DNA from: RGIG529 sp963929765
Lineage (GTDB): Bacteria > Bacillota > Clostridia > Oscillospirales > Oscillospiraceae
Direction: 5' to 3'
Assembly (NCBI GenBank): GCA_963929765.1
Contig: CAWVKD010000038.1
Coordinates: forward strand, 1 to 19,688
DNA length: 19,688 nucleotides
The notes beneath the pieces are model-generated. The model ran no database searches. It worked only from the letters and a program-made list of their open reading frames with translations, and was not told the DNA's origin. Made by a program: the position numbers and the translations under genes. Below, piece by piece: positions 8,199 to 15,348 of the stretch (position 1 is the first letter of the stretch; each line of letters begins with the position of its first letter).

Positions 8199-9647
8199 TT
8201 AAAGGAATCTTCCGCTTTCTGCTAAAAGCTCTTGTTTGATATTCCATAGTTTTCGGGAAAGATCAACGTAATATGTGTGGGGATTCTCAAACCGCTTTAC
8301 TTCTTCCCATAAAAGAGCAACTTGATCTTGACAATATTTTCGAATTTCCTGAATGGAAGGGAGAGAATACACCAATTCACCGTGTTGAAAAACAGGAACA
8401 AGGAGTTCCTTGGCTACAAACTTTGTAATCGTTGCCCGTTTCCAGACAGCATCTGGATCAAATAGTTCCAACGGTTTTGTTTCATCTATCGTCTCATCAT
8501 GAACACAAATCAAATCTGCAATGGCCTTTCCGCTACCTTTTTCAAAAAGGCGATAGACTCTTTTGAAATGTGGTGTGGTAATTTTGGATGGGTTTTCACT
8601 TACCTTTATTTTAGGAATAATATTGCCTTGATCGTCTTCAATTGCTGCTAATTTATACACACCGCCAAATACTGGCTCACTCTTCGATGTGATCATTCGC
8701 TCACCGACACCAAAGGAATCAATTTGTGCGTCTTGCAACAATAGATCCCGGATTAAATACTCATCCAAAGAATTTGAAGCAACAATTTTACATTCTTTTA
8801 ATCCTGCTGCATCCAACATCTTTCGGGCTCTGCGGGACAGATATGTCAAATCACCAGAATCAAGACGGATCGCACATTTGGTAATGCCTTTTGGAAGCAA
8901 TACTTCCTGAAAAACACGAATGGCATTTGGAACTCCAGATTTCAATACATTGTACGTATCTACCAGCAATGTACAATTATGAGGATACAACTCGCAATAC
9001 GTCCGAAATGCTGTATACTCGTCTTCAAACATCTGTACCCATGAATGGGCCATTGTTCCACTAGCAGGCACTTCATAGAGTTGATCTGCAACTGTACAAG
9101 CACTTCCCGCACAACCCGCAATATAAGACGCTCTTGCTCCTAAAATAGCGCCATCTGCTCCCTGTGCCCTTCGGGAACCAAATTCAGCTACTGGCCTTCC
9201 TTCGGCTGCTCGTACAATTCGGTTTGCTTTTGTTGCAATGAGAGATTGGTGATTGATCGTAAGAAGTACAAAAGTTTCAATGAACTGAGCCTCTATAGCA
9301 GGAGCACGTACAATTAAAATCGGTTCCCCAGGAAATATAGGTGTCCCTTCAGGAACAGCATAAATGTCACCTGTAAACCGGAAATGTTTTAAATATTCTA
9401 AAAATTCTTCTGAAAACCCGCCTTTTCCTCGCAAGTAGGTGATATCTTCATTGGTAAACTTGAGATTTTTGATATAGTCTACTACTTGCTCCAGGCCTGC
9501 AGCAATAGCAAAACCACCATGGTCCGGTACTTTGCGGAAGAACACATCAAAATAGGTAATTCGATTTCGAATTTCAGTTTTGAAATAGCCATTTGCCATT
9601 GTAAGTTCATAAAAGTCACAGAGCATGGTATAATTTTCCGGTTTCAT
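8199..9647 (-). CDS. pncB: Nicotinate phosphoribosyltransferase
   Basis: The enzyme converts nicotinate and PRPP, with ATP, to nicotinate mononucleotide in the Preiss-Handler NAD salvage route. The 482-residue product begins YTMLCDFYELTMANGYF, the typical NAPRTase opening. It also has EFGSRRAQGADGA, the HSWVQMFEDEYTAF segment, LLVDTYNVLKSG, the RLDSGDL motif of the phosphoribosyl-binding region, and DSFGVGERM. The length matches the larger bacterial NAPRTase type. The ATG at 9647 has GGAAAGGAAAG upstream. It lies 29 bases downstream of the nicotinamidase gene on the same strand, so one transcript probably makes both enzymes: nicotinamide to nicotinate, then nicotinate to its mononucleotide. 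Confidence 0.96.
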   Translation of the reverse strand: MKPENYTMLCDFYELTMANGYFKTEIRNRITYFDVFFRKVPDHGGFAIAAGLEQVVDYIKNLKFTNEDITYLRGKGGFSEEFLEYLKHFRFTGDIYAVPEGTPIFPGEPILIVRAPAIEAQFIETFVLLTINHQSLIATKANRIVRAAEGRPVAEFGSRRAQGADGAILGARASYIAGCAGSACTVADQLYEVPASGTMAHSWVQMFEDEYTAFRTYCELYPHNCTLLVDTYNVLKSGVPNAIRVFQEVLLPKGITKCAIRLDSGDLTYLSRRARKMLDAAGLKECKIVASNSLDEYLIRDLLLQDAQIDSFGVGERMITSKSEPVFGGVYKLAAIEDDQGNIIPKIKVSENPSKITTPHFKRVYRLFEKGSGKAIADLICVHDETIDETKPLELFDPDAVWKRATITKFVAKELLVPVFQHGELVYSLPSIQEIRKYCQDQVALLWEEVKRFENPHTYYVDLSRKLWNIKQELLAESGRFL

Positions 9648-9676
9648 ATGAATCTTTCCTTTCCCATTGACCAGTT

Positions 9677-10213
9677 TTACAAATCTTCCTGGTTGATGAG
9701 TTTTATTTGAAGCCCTTTCATTACATCTAAGGCTTTTTCATGTAATTCAGGATCGAAGCTGGCTGTGCAAGCGCAATCTACTTGCACTTGCGCTTCTGGT
9801 AATGCGGATTTTACCAACACTGCATTGGCTAAAACACAAATATGGGATACAAGACCCATAAAAGTAACTTGATCATATCCGCCTTTTTTGACATAATTCA
9901 TTAGTTCCATGCTGCCAAATGCAGGTTTCTCAAACACTTGATCTTGGGGCTGTTGTAGGTCAGCTACCTGGCCAAACAACGCCCAGCCGGGTGTCCCTTT
10001 TATACAGTGTACTACAGGCAAATTCTGCCCTTCTTGTGTTTCCAAATATGTTTCTGTATGAGTATCTAGTGTGAAGCAGACTTCACCACCTTTTTTTCGC
10101 TGATCCAAAATAGCTTTACAAATAGGGGCCTCTATAAGAGAAGCGCCTTGAAATCCTAAGGCGCCGTTTACAAAGTCCACTTGATAATCTACCACAACGA
10201 GTAATGTTTTCAT
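9677..10213 (-). CDS. pncA: Nicotinamidase (isochorismatase-fold hydrolase)
   Basis: The enzyme deamidates nicotinamide to nicotinate. The 178-residue cysteine hydrolase has the family triad in place: Asp9 (VVVDYQVDF), Lys96 (FEKPAFGS) and Cys126 (GLVSHICVLANA). Possible metal ligands are Asp50 and His52 (LDTHTE) and His69 in VVHCIKGTPGW. I chose ATG at 10213: MKTLLVVVDYQVDF is the family start and GAGAGGTG precedes it. A longer frame to 10300 would run over the promoter. The isochorismatase family includes other hydrolases, but HCxxGTPG and the pncB neighbour make nicotinamidase by far the best call. Confidence 0.94.
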   Translation of the reverse strand: MKTLLVVVDYQVDFVNGALGFQGASLIEAPICKAILDQRKKGGEVCFTLDTHTETYLETQEGQNLPVVHCIKGTPGWALFGQVADLQQPQDQVFEKPAFGSMELMNYVKKGGYDQVTFMGLVSHICVLANAVLVKSALPEAQVQVDCACTASFDPELHEKALDVMKGLQIKLINQEDL

Positions 10214-10247
10214 TCCACACCTCTCGTTATTTTTCTTAAAAATACAG

Positions 10248-10300
10248 GGGTGTATATACACTCCCGCAAATAGTATATTCTCTTTTTTACAAAAATGCAA
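10248..10300 (-). promoter_or_regulatory. pncA-pncB promoter with palindromic operator candidate
   Basis: On the minus strand, TTGCAT (10295-10300) and TATACT (10272-10277) are 17 bases apart, with predicted transcription start near 10265. A perfect 12-base palindrome, GTGTATATACAC (10250-10261), can be extended to 18 bases with one mismatched pair (10247-10264). It sits at the start site, where a bound repressor would block transcription. NiaR regulates niacin salvage genes in many Firmicutes, but I cannot assign this site to it. Confidence 0.55.
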
Positions 10301-10365
10301 GTGTTCAGAGGCGGTTTCTCTTCATTTTCACGAAGAGATTATAAAAAAGAAGCCTTTTACGCCTC

Positions 10366-10394
10366 TTTACTTTCCTTGCTCCCTCAGGTACAAT
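10366..10394 (+). promoter_or_regulatory. Candidate promoter for the C_GCAxxG_C_C gene
   Basis: TTTACT (10366-10371) and TACAAT (10389-10394) are 17 bases apart, 24 bases before the start codon. AAAAAGGAGA (10401-10410) is the ribosome binding site, with 7 bases to the ATG at 10418. The predicted start site would be near 10401, leaving a short leader. Confidence 0.5.
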
Positions 10395-10417
10395 AAAATC
10401 AAAAAGGAGATTCATTC

Positions 10418-10915
10418 ATGGAAACCAAGAACCATCAAACGGAACTTTTACAAAAAGCCAAAGATAAAGTAGCTGCTCTTGCAAAAGAAAATTTTAAATC
10501 CGGCCTCAACTGTGCAGAAGCTGTTTTAAAAGCCTTTTTAGATGCTGGCCTCGCGCCAGATTTCCCACCTGAAGTAGTTGCCCTCTCTTCTGGTTTTGGG
10601 GGAGGAATCGGCATGACAAAGCATACCTGTGGCGCTGTTTCGGGTGCAGTAATGGCTGTTGGAACACTGCGAGGAAGAAGCAATCCTCTTGCCAAAGAAA
10701 CATTGCCTGAGCGAGTAAAAGAAATTCAACAGGAAGTCTATCCTGTTTTTCACTCGCTTGTGGAGGACTTCATTAAGCAATATGGTTCGATCACTTGTAG
10801 TGATCTTACCAGTGCCCATGAAGATTTTGAAGGAAAAGAACGGAAACGCAGCTGTATGCAAATGATTACATATGCCGCGGCTTTGGCTACGCAATACGCA
10901 CTTTCCACCCAATGA
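10418..10915 (+). CDS. C_GCAxxG_C_C family protein (putative redox-active protein)
   Basis: The product has 165 residues, no signal peptide and no membrane segment. Its pattern is Cys32 (SGLNCAEAV), a glycine-rich SGFGGGIGMTK stretch, Cys71 in HTCGAVSGAVMAVG, then single cysteines at 127 (SITCSDL) and 146 (KRSCMQM). This matches the C_GCAxxG_C_C family (Pfam PF09719), whose members are proposed to be redox-active and are often found next to redox or metal genes. Its biochemical role is unknown. It is divergent from pncA and 118 bases upstream of the feoAB fusion, which has its own promoter. A link to iron or NAD metabolism is only suggested by position. Confidence 0.9.
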   Translation: METKNHQTELLQKAKDKVAALAKENFKSGLNCAEAVLKAFLDAGLAPDFPPEVVALSSGFGGGIGMTKHTCGAVSGAVMAVGTLRGRSNPLAKETLPERVKEIQQEVYPVFHSLVEDFIKQYGSITCSDLTSAHEDFEGKERKRSCMQMITYAAALATQYALSTQ

Positions 10916-10946
10916 ATCCTACTGACACATACCTTTATCTTATATC

Positions 10947-10975
10947 TTGCAATCTGCCCAATGAGTGCGTATACT
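10947..10975 (+). promoter_or_regulatory. Candidate sigma-A promoter for feoAB
   Basis: TTGCAA (10947-10952) and TATACT (10970-10975) are 17 bases apart, about 59 bases before the feoAB start. I looked for a Fur-like 19-base palindrome around it and found no convincing one. The ribosome binding site AAGGAAGTGA (11018-11027) differs by one base from the ideal AAGGAGGTGA and is 6 bases from the TTG start. Confidence 0.55.
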
Positions 10976-11033
10976 ATGCAATAAATTAGATATAACTAGA
11001 TGAATGAAACTTTCGTTAAGGAAGTGAAGCAAT

Positions 11034-13475
11034 TTGAATGGGAACGAAACCTCAAAGGTGCAACAAACATTAAACCATCTAGCGCCTGGCACAAATGGCG
11101 TCATCACTCATGTAGGCTCCCGTAGAGGACCTGCACGGCGTCGTTTGATTGATATGGGCCTTACCCCTGGAACACTTATTACTGTGCGGAAAATTGCGCC
11201 CTTTGGCGATCCCATAGAAGTCAATTTGCGGGGATATGAACTTTCTCTCCGACGAGAAGACGCCAGTCAAATTTTAGTCCGCCCACCTGCCCCTGTTCAA
11301 AACGAGAAAAAGAAAACAGCGCCCATTTCTATGGTCCAGCGAATCCCCGACGAAACCGTACTACGTCGGATGCAGGAAGATCATGGGCACGAACAAACCG
11401 TACATAAGCAAACGCCTTCTTACACCCAACATGACCAGCGAGAAATGAAAATCGCCCTAGTAGGCAATCCCAACTGTGGAAAAACCACATTATTTAACGC
11501 TCTTACCGGGTCCAATCAATACGTTGGCAACTGGCCAGGCGTAACAGTGGAAAAAAAAGAAGGAAAAACGATTATCGATGGACGATCTGTCACGATTGTA
11601 GACTTACCTGGTATTTACTCTCTTTCTCCTTATTCTATGGAAGAAATTGTTGCTCGTAATTTTATCATTGAAGAACAACCAGATGCCATCATTAATATCA
11701 TAGATGGCACAAATATAGAGCGAAATCTTTATTTGACCATTCAGCTTTTGGAGTTAGAGCTTCCTACCATCCTTGCTGTCAATTTTATGGATGAAGTAGA
11801 AAAGCGAGGAGATCATATCGCATATGATCTCCTCTCCCAACAGTTAGGTATTCCCGTTATTCCTATTTCGGCTCGATCCGGTACCAACTTGCAGAAACTT
11901 CTTTCCGCAGCTCACCAGCAAATGCATGTCGGTGTTACTTTGGAACCTGATGATTTGTATGATGCCTTTACTCATACCATTCACCATCGAATAGGTGAAC
12001 TTGTCCACGATAATGCATATGCTGCTCACTTACCCGCTCACTGGGCATCAATCAAATTACTAGAAGGCGATGCCCTCGTAGAAAAGGCGCTACATCTAGA
12101 CCCAGAAACAGCTCAAAAGGCAGACCAAATCGCTAAAGAATATGAAGCATCCAGTGATCTGGGAGATCGTGAAACCCTGATTGCAGACAGTCGATACCGT
12201 TTTATCGAACGGGTTGTACAAAATACAGTCAAGCGAGGCGATCGGAAAGATGCTGTTTCACTTTCCTTTCAAATCGACAGCATTGTCACTCATAAGTGGC
12301 TTGCAATTCCCATTTTTTTGCTCATGATGTTGTTGGTATTTGCCATTACATTTGGTCCTATCGGTTCTTTTTTATCAGATGGAGTAGATCTCTTGGTCAA
12401 TGGCATATTTGCTTCTTGGGTGCAGTCTCTTCTAACTTCCTGGGGAGTTGTTCCTTGGGTTATCAGTCTAGTAGTGGACGGGATGATTTCTGGTGTGGGG
12501 GGTGTACTCACATTTCTGCCTCAAATCGCCCTGCTTTTTTTGTTCCTTTCCTTGCTGGAGGATTCTGGCTACATGTCACGTGCAGCATTCATCATGGATC
12601 GACTTTTACGACGTTTTGGCCTTTCTGGCAAAGCTTTTATTCCCATGCTGATGGGATTTGGGTGTACCGTACCTGCTGTAATGGGCGCACGGACGATGGA
12701 AAACGAAAAAGATCGACGAATGACGATTCTTTTAGTGCCCTTTATGAGTTGTTCTGCCCGCCTCCCGGTATACGGAATCTTAACTGCAGCATTTTTCCCC
12801 CAATGGGGCGGCATTGTTATTTTTTCTCTTTACTGTATTGGCCTTGCAATGGCTATTTTGTCAGGACTATTTTTTAAAAAGACTCTATTTCGCGGCGAAC
12901 CTGCACCATTTGTTTTGGAGCTCCCACCGTACCGACTACCAACTTTAAAAAACACTTTACTCCACGTATGGGAGCGGGTAAAAGGATTTCTCGTTAAGGC
13001 AGGCACTTTAATTCTAGCCATGAGCATTATCTTATGGTTCTTACAATCATTTAATTTTCAACTGCAAATGGTGAACGATAGTGTTCACAGCATCTTAGGA
13101 CAAATTGGATCTTTCTTGGCTCCTGCACTGGCACCACTGGGTTTTGGTGCATGGCAGGCAGCAGTGGCGCTTTTGACCGGTCTTGTGGCCAAAGAAGCTG
13201 TTGTCTCCTCTATGGGGTTATTCTATGGCTTTTCCACTTTAGATGGTGGAGTTACCATTGCAGCTGCCCTGTCGGGTACATTTTCTCCTCTTTCTGCATT
13301 TTCTTTCTTGGTCTTCGTATTGCTATACATACCTTGCGTCGCCGCTGTAGCTACCATGCGTCGTGAACTAGCCAGTACTAAATGGACTTTGTTCTCGATT
13401 GGTTGGCAGCTTCTGGTTGCCTATGTAGTTTCTCTCTTGGTTTACCAGGTTGGTCTTCTTTTAGGTCTTGGGTGA
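11034..13475 (+). CDS. feoB: FeoA-FeoB fusion, ferrous iron transporter
   Basis: This inner-membrane Fe(II) importer has 813 residues. Residues about 14-83 form a FeoA/SH3-like domain (LAPGTNGVITHVG, RRRLIDMGLTPGT, LSLRREDASQI). A charged linker with several His (about 84-137) leads to the FeoB G domain: G1 GNPNCGKT at 144-151, G2 Thr171, G3 DLPG at 190-193 and G4 NFMD at 250-253. After a helical cytosolic part, membrane segments start near residue 420. They include FGCTVPAVMGARTM, FMSCSARLPVY and LVAKEAVVSSMG, all FeoB signatures. FeoA and FeoB are usually separate genes, though fusions occur. The start is TTG at 11034: the frame has a stop just upstream, the Shine-Dalgarno site is near-ideal, and no other start precedes the FeoA domain. 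The Cys-rich partner follows directly. Confidence 0.95.
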   Translation: MNGNETSKVQQTLNHLAPGTNGVITHVGSRRGPARRRLIDMGLTPGTLITVRKIAPFGDPIEVNLRGYELSLRREDASQILVRPPAPVQNEKKKTAPISMVQRIPDETVLRRMQEDHGHEQTVHKQTPSYTQHDQREMKIALVGNPNCGKTTLFNALTGSNQYVGNWPGVTVEKKEGKTIIDGRSVTIVDLPGIYSLSPYSMEEIVARNFIIEEQPDAIINIIDGTNIERNLYLTIQLLELELPTILAVNFMDEVEKRGDHIAYDLLSQQLGIPVIPISARSGTNLQKLLSAAHQQMHVGVTLEPDDLYDAFTHTIHHRIGELVHDNAYAAHLPAHWASIKLLEGDALVEKALHLDPETAQKADQIAKEYEASSDLGDRETLIADSRYRFIERVVQNTVKRGDRKDAVSLSFQIDSIVTHKWLAIPIFLLMMLLVFAITFGPIGSFLSDGVDLLVNGIFASWVQSLLTSWGVVPWVISLVVDGMISGVGGVLTFLPQIALLFLFLSLLEDSGYMSRAAFIMDRLLRRFGLSGKAFIPMLMGFGCTVPAVMGARTMENEKDRRMTILLVPFMSCSARLPVYGILTAAFFPQWGGIVIFSLYCIGLAMAILSGLFFKKTLFRGEPAPFVLELPPYRLPTLKNTLLHVWERVKGFLVKAGTLILAMSIILWFLQSFNFQLQMVNDSVHSILGQIGSFLAPALAPLGFGAWQAAVALLTGLVAKEAVVSSMGLFYGFSTLDGGVTIAAALSGTFSPLSAFSFLVFVLLYIPCVAAVATMRRELASTKWTLFSIGWQLLVAYVVSLLVYQVGLLLGLG

Positions 13476-13479
13476 TTGT

Positions 13480-13632
13480 ATGAAATACATTGTCTATATC
13501 TTAGTAGCCTGTTTGGTTCTTTGGGCTATTTGCGTTGTAATACGACACATCAAAGGAATAGCTAGTGGAGAATCATGTAACGGCAATTGTGATAATTGCG
13601 CTCACGAATGTAGAAAAAGAAAGCCAAAGTAA
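13480..13632 (+). CDS. FeoB-associated Cys-rich membrane protein
   Basis: This 50-residue gene begins 4 bases after the feoB stop, with GGGTGA in the end of feoB as a possible ribosome binding site. Residues 1-22 form one hydrophobic membrane segment (IVYILVACLVLWAICVVI). A short tail follows with four cysteines in CNGNCDNCAHEC (33-44) and a basic end (RKRKPK). This matches the FeoB-associated Cys-rich membrane protein family (PF12669), found after feoB in many Firmicutes. The tail is predicted to be cytosolic because of its positive charges. A role in passing or sensing iron is proposed for such proteins but not proven. The feoB neighbour makes the call firm. Confidence 0.9.
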   Translation: MKYIVYILVACLVLWAICVVIRHIKGIASGESCNGNCDNCAHECRKRKPK

Positions 13633-13681
13633 ATAATATCAAAAACCCCAAAAAATTTTCCTATTTTTATGTTGAATATCT

Positions 13682-13723
13682 AAAAGATTCCCGCATGGTA
13701 GTACCATGTGGGAATCTTTTTTT
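13682..13723 (+). terminator. Rho-independent terminator of the feo operon
   Basis: AAAGATTCCCGCATGGTA (13683-13700) pairs with the following TACCATGTGGGAATCTTT, with one G-T pair, and a run of seven or more T follows. It lies 50 bases after the Cys-rich gene. The rest of the 13633-13938 gap holds a long pyrimidine-rich stretch (about 13770-13845) without a gene, then the next promoter. Confidence 0.88.
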
Positions 13724-13853
13724 GATACCACTTTTCCCATCTGCTATTGTCGATTTATTTTCTTTTTGTGTGAAAATAGTTGCAAAAACTCCCTTTTTGT
13801 ATCTTAATTTCTTCCTTTTTATCCAATTTATTTTTTTTATAACCAGAAAACAA

Positions 13854-13892
13854 TTGACAGATGCACTACAAACGTGTTACAATTTGGTAACA
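13854..13892 (+). promoter_or_regulatory. Promoter with dyad over the -10 box, upstream of the 100-residue gene
   Basis: TTGACA (13854-13859, perfect) and TACAAT (13878-13883, 5 of 6) are 18 bases apart. A perfect dyad, TGTTAC-N6-GTAACA (13875-13892), covers the -10 box, a typical place for a repressor site. It resembles a GlnR/TnrA site but the centre is one base too long, so the regulator is unknown. This is the only promoter here with a perfect -35 box. Confidence 0.6.
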
Positions 13893-13938
13893 AATACAAC
13901 TGAGTCGTCATTTTACTTAAGAAAAAAGGAGTCTCGTT

Positions 13939-14241
13939 ATGACAAATCAGAAAACAGGAAAGGACTTACCTTTGATGTATAAAGGCCGTCCTTTACGTCG
14001 GAAAGACAATATGATTTATTACGGAAGCATGACGGATCCATATATCATTCTTCTGCAAATTTTAGAACAAAAACCAATAGGCGATTTAAACGTCGCTTCC
14101 CGAGTATCTGTCCAGCTCCAGCTTACAGATCCTAACTTAAAATCCCGGGATCGCATTGTAAAGAAAAGTGAAAAAGATAATTTGTATCAAGCCATTGATG
14201 TGGCTTCTGTCTGGCTGGATCGGGCACTTTCTGCAAAATAG
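13939..14241 (+). CDS. Conserved-looking hypothetical protein, 100 residues
   Basis: I do not recognise a named family. The protein has no Cys, no signal peptide and no membrane segment. It starts with a polar tail, then MYKGRPLRRKDNMIYYGSM, which looks like short beta strands. The C-terminal half is mixed and charged (RVSVQLQLTDPNL, DRIVKKSEKDNLYQAIDVA, VWLDRALSA) and reads like one small folded domain. The gene is very likely real: the promoter is strong, AAAAAAGGAG precedes the ATG at good spacing, the stop is clean and its codon use resembles that of its neighbours. It lies 41 bases upstream of the NlpC/P60 gene on the same strand, so the two are probably co-transcribed. A cell-envelope role is possible but only by position. 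Confidence 0.82.
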   Translation: MTNQKTGKDLPLMYKGRPLRRKDNMIYYGSMTDPYIILLQILEQKPIGDLNVASRVSVQLQLTDPNLKSRDRIVKKSEKDNLYQAIDVASVWLDRALSAK

Positions 14242-14282
14242 AAATCAAACAAAAGATAATGCAAAATAGGAGGATTGACAGG

Positions 14283-15230
14283 ATGAAAAAAATGCAACGA
14301 CTGATGCGTGTCATTGCAACAACTGTTGCCGCTGGTTCTTTATGTATCGTTTGTGCAAATGCTGCTCTGGTAGGAGTAGGCACTGTTACGGCCGGCAGTG
14401 GTCTTCGCTTGCGGTCAGAGGCCACAACGTCTAGTTCCATTTTGGCTACTGCATCAAAAAATGAAACCGTTGTTGTCTTAAAGAAAGCAAATGATGACTG
14501 GTACCAAGTCAGCCGAAATGGTCAAGTGGGATATATGTCTGCTGATTATTTGAATGTTACATCTGCGGCAGATGCTTCTCTTGGATATGGCAAGGTAGAT
14601 GCGGATGGTTCTCCTTTGCGGATGCGCGCTACAGCCGGAACAAGCGGTTCTGTCGTATGCTCTATTCCAGATGGTTCTACCGTCACTTTATTGGGAACCA
14701 GTAATGGCTGGTATAAAGTTACATATAATGGAAAAACAGGATATTCCAGCGGTGATTATATTATTCCTGTCTCTACATCTGGCTTTTCTTCTACCAATGC
14801 ATCAAGCACCCCAATTAAAAATCAGGGCACTAATGCAGAAAGCAACAGCAGCGCTGGTAGTGCCATTGTAGCCTGTGCAAAGAAATATTTGGGTGTTCCC
14901 TATGTTTATGGTGGATCTTCTCCCTCTGGCTTTGACTGCTCGGGTTTTACTCAGTATGTCATGAAACAATGCGGATATTCTATCTACCGGACAGCTTCTA
15001 CGCAGTTTAAGAACAATGGAACTGCAGTCTCCAGAGAGAATTTACAACCAGGAGATTTGGTATTTTTCCGCTCTCCCGGTTCTACCTATGCTGCTACACA
15101 TGTTGGAATTTATATTGGTGATGGTCAGTTTATTCATGCCTCCACCACAGGCAGTACTGTACGAATCAATAGCATAGATTCCGCCTGGTATTCCAAAATT
15201 TTTGTGGGTGGCCGTCGGATTGCGCAATAA
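14283..15230 (+). CDS. Secreted SH3-SH3-NlpC/P60 peptidoglycan endopeptidase
   Basis: The 315-residue product starts with a signal peptide (basic MKKMQRLMR, hydrophobic core, cleavage probably after CANA near 27). Two bacterial SH3 domains follow: about 30-92 (GLRLRSEATTSSSILATA, WYQVSRNGQVGYMSADYL) and about 99-163 (PLRMRATAGTSGSVV, WYKVTYNGKTGYSSGDYI). A Ser/Thr/Asn-rich linker (164-193) leads to the NlpC/P60 domain, with the catalytic Cys219 in GFDCSGF, His273 in THVGIYIGDG and His285 in FIHAS. Such enzymes cut D-Glu to diamino-acid bonds in wall peptides, and the SH3 domains bind the wall. The start at 14283 has AGGAGG (14268-14273). An in-frame ATG at 14259 lies upstream of that site and is less likely. 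It is the last gene of the unit. Confidence 0.95.
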   Translation: MKKMQRLMRVIATTVAAGSLCIVCANAALVGVGTVTAGSGLRLRSEATTSSSILATASKNETVVVLKKANDDWYQVSRNGQVGYMSADYLNVTSAADASLGYGKVDADGSPLRMRATAGTSGSVVCSIPDGSTVTLLGTSNGWYKVTYNGKTGYSSGDYIIPVSTSGFSSTNASSTPIKNQGTNAESNSSAGSAIVACAKKYLGVPYVYGGSSPSGFDCSGFTQYVMKQCGYSIYRTASTQFKNNGTAVSRENLQPGDLVFFRSPGSTYAATHVGIYIGDGQFIHASTTGSTVRINSIDSAWYSKIFVGGRRIAQ

Positions 15231-15238
15231 ATAAAAAT

Positions 15239-15276
15239 AACCCGCCTCTCATGAATGAGGGCGGGTTTCCTTTTTC
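15239..15276 (+). terminator. Terminator after the NlpC/P60 gene
   Basis: The AACCCGCC...CTCAT arm (15239-15252) pairs with ATGAG-GGCGGGTT (15255-15267), with one bulge. TTTCCTTTTT follows. It lies 9 bases after the stop codon. Confidence 0.85.
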
Positions 15277-15310
15277 TTATTTAGTTTTTAGTACATTTTA
15301 AACAAATAGC

Positions 15311-15344
15311 AAAAGCGCACGATTTTGTAAAATCGTGCGCTTTT
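15311..15344. terminator. Perfect 16-base-pair hairpin, probable terminator for both sides
   Basis: AAAAGCGCACGATTTT (15311-15326) is exactly complementary to 15329-15344. With A-run and T-run flanks it can work on both strands. It lies 5 bases beyond the end of the minus-strand flavoprotein gene, so it is likely that gene's terminator and a back-up for the plus-strand unit. Confidence 0.8.
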
Positions 15345-15348
15345 CTTT

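Noticed and set aside
10214..10300. Longer pncA product starting at 10300
   Set aside because: The extra residues have no homology to nicotinamidases and overlap the predicted promoter and operator.
11009..11027. Hairpin hiding the feoAB ribosome binding site
   Set aside because: The imperfect palindrome around ACTTTCGTTAAGGAAGT has too small a loop and a mismatch near the centre, so it would not fold stably as RNA.
12296..12877. A 193-residue frame inside feoB on the plus strand
   Set aside because: An out-of-frame reading of the membrane region; Cys/Trp/Phe-rich and without a start signal.
13875..13892. GlnR/TnrA operator
   Set aside because: The pattern TGTNA-N7-TNACA needs seven central bases; this dyad has eight.
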